Made by a program: the position numbers and the translations under genes. From Acidimicrobiia bacterium (GTDB lineage: Bacteria; Actinomycetota; Acidimicrobiia; Acidimicrobiales; CATQHL01), in the NCBI GenBank assembly GCA_009835395.1, contig VXXM01000079.1, positions 20,747 to 84,746 on the forward strand: a stretch of 64,000 nucleotides of DNA, given 5' to 3'. Within the stretch, counting starts at the first letter, position 1. Each line of letters begins with the position of its first letter. The notes beneath the pieces are model-generated. The model made no database searches, was not told the DNA's origin, and was given only the letters and a program-made list of their open reading frames with translations. Positions 44,198-53,479 of this stretch are shown piece after piece.

Positions 44198-45189
44198 CCG
44201 CCACCGCCACCCCGCCGGGCGCTCCCCTCGACAGCCGCGCCCAGGCCGCGGCGCGGGCGCGCCGCCTCCTGCTGGGCCAGCACGTCCTGTTGCTGATCGC
44301 TCTCATCCTGCTGGGCACGTACTTCACCTCGCGCCTCGATTTCTTCCTCACCAGTCAGAACGTCCTCACGATCCTGCGGTTCAGCGCGGTCACCTTCATC
44401 GTGGCGACCGGTTTCACCCTCGTCCTGATAGGGGGTGGGCTCGACCTCTCCATCGGTTCGGGGATGGCGGTGGTCGGGGTCACCGCCGGCAAGCTGTTCG
44501 AGGCCGGTGTCCCGCTCGTGCTGGCGTTCGTGCTCGGGGTGGTGGTGGGCGTCGCCATCGGGTTCGTGAACGGGTTCATCGTCACGCGGTTCCGCATCAA
44601 CCCGCTCATTGCGACCCTGGCGATGCTCTTCGTCCTTCTCGGTGTCGCGTTCATCATCACCGACGGGCGCTCGACGCAACTCCGCGACGACGGGTTCCGC
44701 TTCGCCCGGGAGAACGTGGGCGGCGTTCCGGTGCCGGTGTTCTTCCTGATCGCCGTGGCCGTGCTGTCCGTCGTCCTGCTGCACACCACCAAGGCGGGGC
44801 GCCACCTGTTCGCCGTGGGAGGCAATCCCGACGCGGCCCGGCAGGCCGCCATGAACGTCGACCGGTTCCGCCTGGGGATGTACACCGTTGCCGGGCTCTA
44901 CACGGGGATCGCCGGCGTCCTGCTGGCGTCGGACCTCGGCGCCATCGCCCCCAACTCGGCACGCAACTGGGAGCTCTACGTCGCCACGGCGGTCTTCCTG
45001 GGCGGCGCCAGCCTCACAGGGGGTCGGGGTTCGGTCGTCGGCACCTTCATCGGCGTGGTTTTCGTGAGCGCCCTCGACAACGGCCTCGTCCAGATGGCGG
45101 TGCGACCCCAGATCGTCCTGATCGTCGTTGGTGCCGCCATGATCCTGGCGGTTGCTTTCGACCAGCGACCCAAGGGCGGGTTCCGATGA
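44194..45189 (+). CDS. Sugar ABC importer permease 1 (RbsC-like)
   Basis: 331 residues from GTG 44194. Eight or more hydrophobic segments. The conserved GGGLDLSIGSGMAVVGVTAG and NGFIVTRFRINPLIATLAML blocks, then AVGGNPDAARQAAMNV, are those of RbsC/XylH-type permeases. With the next gene it would form a heterodimeric channel, unlike the homodimer of RbsC. Confidence 0.92.
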   Translation: MTATATPPGAPLDSRAQAAARARRLLLGQHVLLLIALILLGTYFTSRLDFFLTSQNVLTILRFSAVTFIVATGFTLVLIGGGLDLSIGSGMAVVGVTAGKLFEAGVPLVLAFVLGVVVGVAIGFVNGFIVTRFRINPLIATLAMLFVLLGVAFIITDGRSTQLRDDGFRFARENVGGVPVPVFFLIAVAVLSVVLLHTTKAGRHLFAVGGNPDAARQAAMNVDRFRLGMYTVAGLYTGIAGVLLASDLGAIAPNSARNWELYVATAVFLGGASLTGGRGSVVGTFIGVVFVSALDNGLVQMAVRPQIVLIVVGAAMILAVAFDQRPKGGFR

Positions 45190-46202
45190 CCGCCGTCGTG
45201 CCCGAAGATCCCACCACCGAGATGTCGGGCTGGCCGCAGCGCCTGCGCGACCTGGTGTTCTCCGGGAAGCTGACATGGGTCACGCTGGGTGCGGTCATCG
45301 TGGCGGAGTTCGTGATCTTCAGCATCGCGGCGCCCCGCTTCCTGAGCACCACGAACCTGCTGAACACCGGCCGGGCCACGGCGGTCCTCATGATCGTCGC
45401 CACCGGCGCCACGTTCGGGCTCATCTCCGGCGCCCTCGACATCTCGGGCGCCTCGGTCATGGCCCTGTCGGGCACGATCGGCACGCAGATCGTCATAGCC
45501 GGCTATCCGGCGTCCCTCGCCATCCTGGCGGCCATCGCCTCGGGCTTCGGCGCGGGGCTCGTCAACGGCTTCGTCGTGGTGAAGCTGCGGGTCAACCCGC
45601 TTGTGGCGACGCTGGGCATGCTCGGCATCGCGCTGGGGCTGGCCTTCATCGTGGACGGTGGCTCCGGCATCGCCGGCAACCTGCGCCAGACCACCGACGG
45701 GGCCTACGGGGTCATGAAGAACGACCTCGTGGGGATCCCGCTGCCGCTCGTCTTCGCCGTGCTGTTCGCCGCCGCCGGGTGGGTGTTGCTCGCCAAGACC
45801 CGCTTCGGGCTCTACGCCTACGCGGTGGGCGGGAACGCCTCGGCGGGGCGCTCAGTGGCGCTGCCGGTGGACAGGCTGCGCATGATGTACCTCGTCTTCA
45901 GCGGCGCCTGCGCGGCAACCGGTGGCTGGGTGCTGTCGTCCACCCTCGGCGGCTCGGGGGCGGCCAGTGTGCCCGGCACCCTGATCCTGACCGTCGTCAC
46001 CGCCGTGATTCTGGGCGGGGTCGGCCTCATGGGGGGCACCGGCACGATGGGCGGCACCATCCTCGGCGTGATCGTCCTGGGAGTGCTGGAGAACGGCATG
46101 ACCCTGGCCGGCTGGCCCACGTTCTACCAGTACGTCGTGGAAGGCTTGCTCCTCCTGCTGGCCGTAGGCTTGGAAGCGGTCCGGACAGGGGGCTACCGCT
46201 GA
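45186..46202 (+). CDS. Sugar ABC importer permease 2 (RbsC-like)
   Basis: 338 residues, overlapping permease 1 by 4 bp. It has the same family blocks in diverged form: GALDISGASVMALSGTIGTQ, NGFVVVKLRVNPLVATLGML and YAVGGNASAGRSVALPVD. Paralog of the upstream permease, so the transporter has two different permease chains and one ATPase. An aldehyde dehydrogenase gene follows after 22 bp. Confidence 0.92.
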   Translation: MTAVVPEDPTTEMSGWPQRLRDLVFSGKLTWVTLGAVIVAEFVIFSIAAPRFLSTTNLLNTGRATAVLMIVATGATFGLISGALDISGASVMALSGTIGTQIVIAGYPASLAILAAIASGFGAGLVNGFVVVKLRVNPLVATLGMLGIALGLAFIVDGGSGIAGNLRQTTDGAYGVMKNDLVGIPLPLVFAVLFAAAGWVLLAKTRFGLYAYAVGGNASAGRSVALPVDRLRMMYLVFSGACAATGGWVLSSTLGGSGAASVPGTLILTVVTAVILGGVGLMGGTGTMGGTILGVIVLGVLENGMTLAGWPTFYQYVVEGLLLLLAVGLEAVRTGGYR

Positions 46203-46224
46203 GAGCTGGTTTGGAGGGCGCGGC

Positions 46225-47739
46225 ATGACCATGACTGCGGCTAAGGCCGGCACGGATCCATCTCCGAGGGACCCGCTGCGCATGTTCATCGGGGGCGAGT
46301 GGACCGAGGCGCGCTCCGGGCGCACGTTCGACTCCATCGACCCCTACACCGGCCAGGCATGGGCACAGGTGCCCGAGGCGAGTGCCGCGGATGTGGACCG
46401 CGCCGTCTCGGCGGCGCGTGCGGCATTCGACGAGGGACCCTGGCCTCAGATGGCGGGTGTCGAGCGCGCCCGGATCATGCGCCGCCTCGCACGGCTTCTC
46501 GAGGAGAATGCGGACGAACTGGCGGCCATCGAGGTGCGGGACAACGGCAAGCTGCTGCGCGAGATGGCGGGACAGGCGGCGCTGCTGCCGGAGTTCTACG
46601 ACTACTTCGCCGGCGCCGCCGACAAGATCGGCGGCGAGGTGCTGGACTCGGCCAAGACCAACTTCTTCGTCTACCAGCTGTTCGAGCCGGTCGGGGTCGT
46701 GGGCGCGATCACCGCCTGGAACTCGCCGCTCATGCTGGTGGCCTACAAGCTGGCGCCGGCGCTCGCCGCGGGGTGCTGCTTCGTGTTGAAGCCGTCGGAA
46801 CACACCTCGGTCTCGGCGTTGCGGTTCGCCGAGATCGTGGCCGAGGCCGGAGTTCCCGACGGCGTCTTCAACGTCGTCACCGGCGACGGCCCGAGCGTCG
46901 GTGAGCCGCTGGTGTCGCACCCTGGTGTCGACAAGGTGGCCTTCACGGGCTCGGTCGCCACGGGAATACGAGTCGCCAAGGCGGCTGCGGAGCACCTGGC
47001 GCCGGTCTCGCTCGAGTTGGGCGGCAAATCGCCCAACGTCGTCTTTGCCGATGCCGACATCGAAGCCGCCGCCAACGGCGTGGTGGCGGGGATCTTCGCC
47101 GCCTGCGGGCAGACCTGCGTCGCCGGGTCGCGCCTGCTCGCGGAACGCCCGATCCACGACGAGTTGGTGGAGCGGGTGGTCGGCAGGGCGCAGGAGATCA
47201 TCCTCGGCAACCCGATGGACCTGGCGACCGAGATGGGGCCGCTGGCATTCGCCGCCCAGTGGGACAAGGTCATGGGCTACATCGACGTCGGTAACGGCGA
47301 AGGGGCCGAACTCGCCACCGGAGGGTGCCGTCCCGAGCGCTTCGGTGACGGGCTGTTCGTCGAGCCCACCGTGTTCGTCAGGGTGGACAACAGCATGCGG
47401 ATCGCCCGCGAGGAGATATTCGGCCCGGTGCTGTCGGTCATCCCGTTCGACGGCGAGGCCGAGGCGTTGAGCATCGCCAACGACTCACCCTTCGGCTTGG
47501 CGGCCGGCGTGTGGACCAGGGACGTGCAGCGGGTGCATCGCATGGTGCCGCGCCTGCAGGCGGGCACCGTCTGGATCAACGCCTACCGAACGATCAACTA
47601 CGACGTGCCCTTTGGTGGCTACAAGATGAGCGGTCACGGCCGGGAGAACGGGCTGGAGGGCCTGCGCGAGTATCTGCACACCAAGTCCGTCTGGGTCGAG
47701 ATGTCCGGCGCCACGCGCGACCCGTTCAAGCTCGGCTGA
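46225..47739 (+). CDS. NAD(P)+-dependent aldehyde dehydrogenase
   Basis: 504 residues, family length. Catalytic Glu264 in SLELGGKSPNVVFAD and catalytic Cys298 in ACGQTCVAGSRLL; the cofactor-binding block AFTGSVATGIRV precedes them. It oxidises an aldehyde to a carboxylic acid, and the end product could feed the citrate-synthase-type gene 49 bp further on. The sequence does not distinguish among betaine, succinate semialdehyde or sugar aldehydes. Confidence 0.93.
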   Translation: MTMTAAKAGTDPSPRDPLRMFIGGEWTEARSGRTFDSIDPYTGQAWAQVPEASAADVDRAVSAARAAFDEGPWPQMAGVERARIMRRLARLLEENADELAAIEVRDNGKLLREMAGQAALLPEFYDYFAGAADKIGGEVLDSAKTNFFVYQLFEPVGVVGAITAWNSPLMLVAYKLAPALAAGCCFVLKPSEHTSVSALRFAEIVAEAGVPDGVFNVVTGDGPSVGEPLVSHPGVDKVAFTGSVATGIRVAKAAAEHLAPVSLELGGKSPNVVFADADIEAAANGVVAGIFAACGQTCVAGSRLLAERPIHDELVERVVGRAQEIILGNPMDLATEMGPLAFAAQWDKVMGYIDVGNGEGAELATGGCRPERFGDGLFVEPTVFVRVDNSMRIAREEIFGPVLSVIPFDGEAEALSIANDSPFGLAAGVWTRDVQRVHRMVPRLQAGTVWINAYRTINYDVPFGGYKMSGHGRENGLEGLREYLHTKSVWVEMSGATRDPFKLG

Positions 47740-47788
47740 GGACGGCAAGGCCGCGGGTGCCGAGCGGGCCGACCACGGGAGGTCACCG

Positions 47789-48919
47789 ATGAGCGAGGAC
47801 AGCCGTCCGCAGGTCACCTCCGGGCTCGAGGGCGTGCTGGCCTGCTACTCCTCGGTCTGCTCCATCGACGGTCCCGGCGGGGTCCTGACCTACAGGGGCT
47901 ACGACATCCGCGACTTCGTGACCGACGCCTCGTTCTGTGACGTCACCTGGCTGTTGTGGCACGGCGACTGGCCGGACGAGACCGAGAGCGAGGCATTCGC
48001 GGCAGAGGTTGCGTCTCATCGCGACCTGAGCGAGGGCGTGGCGGCGCTCCTGGCCGCCGCACCCATCGAGAGCGCCAACCCGATGGCGGTGCTGCGCACG
48101 GCCGTGTCGCTGGTGGGCGCTGAGGATCTGACAGCCGACGACATCTCGCGGGACGCCGTCGTGGCGAAGGCGGCCCGGCTCGTGGGCTGCCTGCCGACGA
48201 TGGTCGCCGCCATGTCGCGCCACATGCAGGGCAACGAGCCGATCGAGGCCGATCCGAGCCTCGACCACGCCGCCAACTTCTGCTGGATGCTCACCGGGCG
48301 GCATCCGTCCGAGAAGGAGGCGGGTGCTCTGAACGCTCTGTTGAACACCTACGCCGAGCACGAGCTGAACGCCTCCACGTTCGCGGCGCGGACCACCGTG
48401 GGAACGCTCTCGGACTACTACTCGGCGATGGTCACGGGCATCGGGGCCGTCAAGGGGGCGCTGCACGGGGGCGCCGTGGACGACGCCATGGCGGTCTTCT
48501 CCGAGATCGGCCGGCCCGAAGGTGTGGTCCCGTTCGTGGAGGCGGCGCTGGCGGCGCGGCGCAAGGTCCCGGGATTCGGCCACCGCGTCTACCGGACCCG
48601 CGACCCGCGGGCGATCGCCATGTACCGCCTCGCCGCCGAACTCGGTGACGAGGCGGGAGAGCCGCACTGGCACGCCGTGGCCAGCGCGCTGGAGTCGGAG
48701 CTGCACGAGCGCAAGCGGCTCAACGCCAACGTGGACTACTACTCGGCGCTGGTGCTGTACCACCTCGGCTTCCCGCTCAGCATGTTCACGAGCTTCATCG
48801 TCTGCAGCCGGGTGGCCGGATGGACGGCGCACGTCCTGGAGCAATACGCCAACAACCGTCTCATCAGGCCCCGCGCGCAGTACGAGGGGTCACCGCCGCG
48901 CCCGTACCCGGCGGGCTGA
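47789..48919 (+). CDS. Citrate synthase / 2-methylcitrate synthase
   Basis: 376 residues. The short, type I-like citrate synthase pattern is clear: YRGYDIRDFV, AALHGGAVDDAM-like (GALHGGAVDDAM, catalytic His) and PGFGHRVYRTRDPRA (second His and the Arg that binds oxaloacetate), with catalytic Asp in VDYYSALVLYHLGFP. It condenses oxaloacetate with acetyl- or propionyl-CoA. The adjacent PrpF and aconitase/AcnD genes argue for a methylcitrate synthase role (propionate). prpB is not in the window. Confidence 0.88.
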   Translation: MSEDSRPQVTSGLEGVLACYSSVCSIDGPGGVLTYRGYDIRDFVTDASFCDVTWLLWHGDWPDETESEAFAAEVASHRDLSEGVAALLAAAPIESANPMAVLRTAVSLVGAEDLTADDISRDAVVAKAARLVGCLPTMVAAMSRHMQGNEPIEADPSLDHAANFCWMLTGRHPSEKEAGALNALLNTYAEHELNASTFAARTTVGTLSDYYSAMVTGIGAVKGALHGGAVDDAMAVFSEIGRPEGVVPFVEAALAARRKVPGFGHRVYRTRDPRAIAMYRLAAELGDEAGEPHWHAVASALESELHERKRLNANVDYYSALVLYHLGFPLSMFTSFIVCSRVAGWTAHVLEQYANNRLIRPRAQYEGSPPRPYPAG

Positions 48920-48921
48920 GC

Positions 48922-50235
48922 GTGGACCGGCCCGTCCCCGCGTCGTTCTGGCGGGGAGGCACGAGCCGCGCCGTCCTGTTCCGGGCCGACGATCTGGCCG
49001 GCTACACCGCCGAGCAGGTCGAGGCGATCATCCTGGCGGCGCTGGGCAGTCCCGACCCCGACGGGCGCCAGATCGACGGCCTCGGCGGTGGGATCTCCTC
49101 GCTCAGCAAGGCGGCAATCGTCGGCCCTGCACCGGCCGGCAGCGGTGCCGACGTGGCCTTCCGCTTCGCCCAGGTGGAGGTGGCCGAACCGCGAGTGGAC
49201 TTCGCCGGCAACTGCGGCAACATCTCCGCCGCCATCGCCCCGTTCGCCGTCGAGTCGGGCCTCCTGCCCGCCCGCACCCATGCATGTCATCCCGGCGAAG
49301 AGCCTGCCCCGGACTCGATCCGGGGCCGGGATCCATCGTCAAGCGGCGGCGCGGACCGTTCAATCATCTCTGTCGAGGTCCTGAGCCTCAACACCCTCCA
49401 GCGCTTCCGCACCCGGGTTCCGCTGCGCGAGGGCCGCTACGACCCGTCCGGCGACTTCGCCATCGGCGGGGTGCCCGGTATGGGAGCGCGGCTGACCCTC
49501 GAGTACCTCGATCCGGACGGCTCGATCGGGCGGGGCGCACTGCCCACCGGCCTGGTCCGCGACGGCATCGACGTGCCGGGATGTGGCACCGTGCCAGTCT
49601 CGATCATCGATGTCGGCAACCCGGCGGTGTTCGTGGCGGCCCAGGCTCTGGGGGTGCCCCGGGCCGCCACGACCCTGCCCGCCGCGCTCGATGCCGATGC
49701 CGTCCTGCAGGAGCGCCTCGAGCTGATACGCAGCGAGGCCGCGGTGCGCATCGGCGTCGCCGGCTCGCCGGCCGAGGCCACCCGCCGCCACCGCACCGTG
49801 CCGAAGGTGGCGCTGGTGGGCGCGCCCGCGGCGTACCGGACCACCAGCGGCACCGAAGTGCCGTCGGTCGCCGTCGACCTGGTCGTACGGCTCATCTCGA
49901 TGGGGCGGACCCACCGCACCCTGGCGATGACCGCGGCGATGGCCTGCGCGGCTGCTGTCGCCGTGGACGGCAGCGTCGTGGCGGAGGTTGCCGCCGGTTC
50001 ACCCACGGCCCAACCGGCACAGAGCGGCGGGGCAACGCCGGCGCGGGAGGTCCGTCTCGGACATCCTGCCGGGGTGCTCGCCCTGAACGTGACTGCGGAG
50101 TGCCCCTCCGGTACGTGGCGGGTCCCGAGCCTCACCATGGATCGCACGGCGAGGGAGATCATGCGCGGCACGGTGCAGGTGCCTCAGGCTTACCTCGACG
50201 GCGAGGCGTGGTTCCTCCCGGGATCGTCCCGTTGA
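48922..50235 (+). CDS. prpF: PrpF-family 2-methylaconitate isomerase, with an in-frame palindromic insertion
   Basis: 437 residues from GTG 48922, 2 bp after the previous stop; family members are ~390. N-terminal FWRGGTSRAVLF replaces the common RGGTSKG, GGGISSLSKAAIVGP carries the conserved lysine, and NCGNISAAIAPFAVESG is intact. PrpF isomerises 2-methylaconitate and works with AcnD. Between LLPAR and ISVEVLSLNT sits a foreign stretch of ~28 residues (HPGEEPAPDSIRGRDPSSSG), encoded by a palindromic repeat-like DNA segment (49289-49332). It keeps the frame and lies at a loop, so the enzyme may still work. Confidence 0.85.
   Translation: MDRPVPASFWRGGTSRAVLFRADDLAGYTAEQVEAIILAALGSPDPDGRQIDGLGGGISSLSKAAIVGPAPAGSGADVAFRFAQVEVAEPRVDFAGNCGNISAAIAPFAVESGLLPARTHACHPGEEPAPDSIRGRDPSSSGGADRSIISVEVLSLNTLQRFRTRVPLREGRYDPSGDFAIGGVPGMGARLTLEYLDPDGSIGRGALPTGLVRDGIDVPGCGTVPVSIIDVGNPAVFVAAQALGVPRAATTLPAALDADAVLQERLELIRSEAAVRIGVAGSPAEATRRHRTVPKVALVGAPAAYRTTSGTEVPSVAVDLVVRLISMGRTHRTLAMTAAMACAAAVAVDGSVVAEVAAGSPTAQPAQSGGATPAREVRLGHPAGVLALNVTAECPSGTWRVPSLTMDRTAREIMRGTVQVPQAYLDGEAWFLPGSSR
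49289..49332. repeat. Palindromic repeat element inserted in prpF
   Basis: ATCCCGG (49289-49295) pairs with CCGGGAT (49326-49332), and inside it CCCCGGA-CTCGA-TCCGGGG (49307-49325) is a second perfect 7 bp stem. This nested layout and the flanking GTCATCCCGGCGAAGAGCC resemble the short palindromic repeats that are scattered in many bacterial genomes. No second copy occurs in the window. Confidence 0.7.
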
Positions 50236-52922
50236 GTGCCTTCGGTTCGGAGGCCACGCTCCGCACCGCCACCGGTGCGCTTCGCTACTACCGCCTGAGC
50301 CGCCTCGAAGAACTCGGGGTCGGCGCCGTGAGCCGCCTACCGGTGAGCATCAAGGTGCTTCTGGAAGGCGCGCTGCGGCATGCCGAGCGGAGAGCGGTCA
50401 ACGGTGGATCGCCGGAGGGGGCGGAGGCCGAAGTCGTGGCACTGGCGTCCTGGGCCGGGCCGGATGCCGCGGGGGGCTCGGTGACGTTCCGCCCGGGCCG
50501 CATGGTCCTGCAGGACTTCACGGGAATACCGGCTCTCCTCGGGCTGGCTGCCATGCGCGGTGCGGTGCAGAGCGCCGGTGGCGATCCGGAGCGGGTGGAT
50601 CTCCGTGTACCGACCGATCTGGTGATCGACCACTCCCTGCAGGTGGACGTCGCCGGGAGCCTCGACGCACGCGCCGCCAACCTGTCCATCGAGTACGAGC
50701 GCAACGCCGAGCGCTTCCGGTTCGCCCGCTGGGCCCAGCAGGCGTTCGCCACCCTGCGCGTCGTCCCGCCCGGCCGGGGGATCGTGCACCAGGTCAACAT
50801 GGAGTTCCTGGCATCGGTCGTCTCGGTGGACGAGAGCAGCGGGGAGCCAATCGCCCGTCCGGACACGGTCGTGGGCACCGACTCGCACACGACGATGATC
50901 GGGGGCCTCGGCGTCCTGGGCTGGGGGGTCGGTGGGATCGAGGCCGAGGCCGTGATGCTGGGCGAGCCGATCGATGTCGTCCTGCCCGAGGTCGTGGGCG
51001 TCCGGCTGGACGGGCATCCCGCAGCGGGCGTCACGGGGACCGACCTGGTCCTGGCCCTGGCGCGAGCGCTGCGCACCGAGGGGGTCGTGGGCGCTTTCGT
51101 GGAGTTCTTCGGTCCCGGGCTGGACTGCCTGAGCCTGGAAGACCGGGCCACCGTCGCCAACATGGCGCCCGAGTACGGCGCCACGATCGGCTACTTCGCG
51201 CCGGACGCCGAGACGCTCGCCTACCTCCGGCGCACGGCCCGGAGCCCCGCACACGTGGACCTCGTCGAGCGCTACTGCGGTGCCCAGGGACTGTTCCGCA
51301 CCGCCGGCGGCGAGGAGCCGGCGTTCAGCCGGGTCATGCCCTTCGATCTTGGCTCAGTCGAGACCGTCGTGGCCGGGCCGTTCCAGCCGACCCAGACGCG
51401 GACGCTTGCGGAGGTCCCGGAATCGCTGGCCGCCGCGCTCGCCGCCCGTGGCCGTGGTCCCGGAGCCACCGGAGCGGTGCCCGTCCGTGACGGCGACATC
51501 GTCATCGCCGCCATCACGAGCTGCACCAACACATCCAATCCCGCCGTCATGATCGGCGCGGGGCTGCTCGCCCGCAACGCGACCGAGCGCGGCCTGGCCA
51601 CCCCGGCGCACGTGAAGACCAGTCTGGCGCCGGGCTCGCCGGTCGTGACCGACTACCTGGCGCGGGCGGGCCTGCTGGCCCACCTCGAGAAGCTCGGCTT
51701 CGCCGTCGTCGGCTACGGGTGCACCACCTGCGCGGGCGGGTCCGGGCCGCTGGAGGCGCCGGTGGCCGCCGCCATCGAACGCCACGACCTGTCAGTAGCC
51801 GCCGTGCTGTCAGGGAACCGCAACTTCGAGGGCCGCATCCATCCCCAGTGCCGCCTGGCCTATCTCGCCTCGCCACCGCTCGTCGTGGCGTACGCCCTCG
51901 CCGGCACCATCGATATCGACCTGACGTCCGAGCCCATCGCGCACGACGCAGATGGCGCTGCGGTCTTCCTCGACGACCTGTGGCCCGACGCGGCGGAGAT
52001 CAGCCGGGTGATCGAGACCTCCCTCGATGCCAACCTGTTCGCAGCCCGTGCCGACGACATCTTCAGCGACGACCGGCGATGGATCGCGGCCGGGGATGAC
52101 GGATCGGCGGTGCCCGAGTGGGATCCGGAGTCCACCTACATCGTCGAGCCGCCGTTCTGCGACGGCGTGCCCGCGGACCCCTTACCGGTCAGCGACATCG
52201 CGGGCGCCCGCTGCCTGTTGCTCCTGGGCGATGCGATCACCACCGACCACATCTCGCCCGCCGGTGCAATCGATCCCGCCGGCCCTGCCGGGCGCTACCT
52301 GAGCGGTCGGGGCATCGGCCACCGGCACTTCGGCGTCCTGGGTGCGCGGCGCGGGAACCACGAGGTGATGGTCCGCGGCACCTTCGCCAATCCCCGGCTG
52401 CGCAACCGATTCGTCGAGGGTCGGGAAGGGGGCTGGACGGTGCATCACCCGAGTGGCGAGGTGATGGCCCTTTTCGATGCCGCCGAGCGCTATCGCCGGG
52501 AGGGAACGCCGCTGATCATCGTCGCCGGCGACCAGTACGGCGCGGGATCGTCCCGGGACTGGGCGGCGAAGGGAACGGCACTGCTGGGAGTCCGGGCGGT
52601 GGTGGCCGAGGGCTTCGAGCGGCTGCACCGCCAGAACCTGATCGCCATGGGAGTGTTGCCGCTGCAGTTCCCCCCGGGGCGGGGTTGGCAGCGCAGTGGT
52701 CTCGACGGCGCCGAGACGTACGACATCGGCGGGCTCACAGCCGGTCTCGAGTCGGGCGGAACCGTCACCCTCACAGCCACCTCCGCCGACGGCGCCGAAC
52801 GGCACTTCCCGGTGACCGTCCGCCTCGACAGCCCGACCGAGGTGACCTACTACCGGCACGGGGGCATCGCCCCTTACGTTCTCCGGCGGCTCCTGCGGGA
52901 GGCCGCCGTCCAGGCGAGCTAG
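50232..52922 (+). CDS. acnD: Aconitase-family hydratase, AcnA/AcnD type
   Basis: 896 residues from TTG 50232, which overlaps the prpF stop (TTGA); the frame is open far upstream only because of GC-rich bias. The [4Fe-4S] cysteines are Cys431 in TSCTNTSNP and Cys497/Cys500 in GYGCTTC, the same spacing as E. coli AcnA 435/501/504. VGTDSHTTMIGGLGVLGWGVGG and GDAITTDHISPAG are intact. AcnD dehydrates 2-methylcitrate to a 2-methylaconitate isomer that needs PrpF, so the prpF neighbour favours AcnD, though ordinary aconitase cannot be excluded. Its TAG lies within CTAG shared with the convergent next gene. Confidence 0.88.
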   Translation: MSAFGSEATLRTATGALRYYRLSRLEELGVGAVSRLPVSIKVLLEGALRHAERRAVNGGSPEGAEAEVVALASWAGPDAAGGSVTFRPGRMVLQDFTGIPALLGLAAMRGAVQSAGGDPERVDLRVPTDLVIDHSLQVDVAGSLDARAANLSIEYERNAERFRFARWAQQAFATLRVVPPGRGIVHQVNMEFLASVVSVDESSGEPIARPDTVVGTDSHTTMIGGLGVLGWGVGGIEAEAVMLGEPIDVVLPEVVGVRLDGHPAAGVTGTDLVLALARALRTEGVVGAFVEFFGPGLDCLSLEDRATVANMAPEYGATIGYFAPDAETLAYLRRTARSPAHVDLVERYCGAQGLFRTAGGEEPAFSRVMPFDLGSVETVVAGPFQPTQTRTLAEVPESLAAALAARGRGPGATGAVPVRDGDIVIAAITSCTNTSNPAVMIGAGLLARNATERGLATPAHVKTSLAPGSPVVTDYLARAGLLAHLEKLGFAVVGYGCTTCAGGSGPLEAPVAAAIERHDLSVAAVLSGNRNFEGRIHPQCRLAYLASPPLVVAYALAGTIDIDLTSEPIAHDADGAAVFLDDLWPDAAEISRVIETSLDANLFAARADDIFSDDRRWIAAGDDGSAVPEWDPESTYIVEPPFCDGVPADPLPVSDIAGARCLLLLGDAITTDHISPAGAIDPAGPAGRYLSGRGIGHRHFGVLGARRGNHEVMVRGTFANPRLRNRFVEGREGGWTVHHPSGEVMALFDAAERYRREGTPLIIVAGDQYGAGSSRDWAAKGTALLGVRAVVAEGFERLHRQNLIAMGVLPLQFPPGRGWQRSGLDGAETYDIGGLTAGLESGGTVTLTATSADGAERHFPVTVRLDSPTEVTYYRHGGIAPYVLRRLLREAAVQAS

Positions 52923-53479
52923 ACGAGGCTGCGGAGCCGGCGGTCGACCCGGGCGAGGAACGCCTGGCGATCCGCCATGCTCGAGCGGTCGGAGTCGTAG
53001 AAGGCCAGCCACCGCAGCCGGCAGTGCGCGGGGCAGAGCGGGTGCAGGCTGCGTCGCAGGAAGTGCATGCCTGCCTCGCCCTGCACGACGTTGACGAACT
53101 TCGAGGAGCCGTGGCTGGTGACCGCCGCCACGTAGCGCAGGTTCGCCAAGAGCTCGCGGCTCGCCGCGGTCGTCTCCGGCCTGCCGGGCCGCGGCGTCGA
53201 TCCGCCGGCCACGACGTGCTCGAGCCAGCCGGTGAGCATGGCCGGCAGGCCGCTCCACCAGGTGGGGTACACCAACACGAGGGCGCCGGCGGCGCTCAGG
53301 GCCTCCTGGTGCGCGGCGACGGTCACCGTGTCGGCGTCGGTTGGGGAGAACCCGTCGGCATACAGGTCCAGCAGTTGCGGCTCGCCTCCGGCGTCGTCGA
53401 GCGTCTCGACGACCTGCGCCGCCACCGCCGCCACGAAACTCTCCGGCACCGGGTGGCAGAGGACGACCAGCGTGCTCAC
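52919..53479 (-). CDS. NAD(P)H oxidoreductase, flavodoxin-like fold (copy 1)
   Basis: 186 residues from GTG 53479, overlapping the stop of the next gene (GTGA). The flavodoxin_2 pattern is visible: VVLCHPVPESFVAAVA, LVLVYPTWWSGLPAMLTGWLEHV and VTSHGSSKFVN. These FMN/FAD-dependent enzymes (MdaB/KefF/NQO type) reduce quinones or other electron acceptors in the cytoplasm. Its stop overlaps the AcnD stop on the other strand. A diverged paralog is immediately upstream. Confidence 0.82.
   Translation of the reverse strand: MSTLVVLCHPVPESFVAAVAAQVVETLDDAGGEPQLLDLYADGFSPTDADTVTVAAHQEALSAAGALVLVYPTWWSGLPAMLTGWLEHVVAGGSTPRPGRPETTAASRELLANLRYVAAVTSHGSSKFVNVVQGEAGMHFLRRSLHPLCPAHCRLRWLAFYDSDRSSMADRQAFLARVDRRLRSLV

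Noticed and set aside
48522..50231. Long N-terminal extension of the aconitase frame (1466 codons in total)
   Set aside because: It runs antiphase through the intact citrate synthase and prpF genes and reads as Arg/Pro/Ala noise; the conserved aconitase N-terminus begins at 50232.
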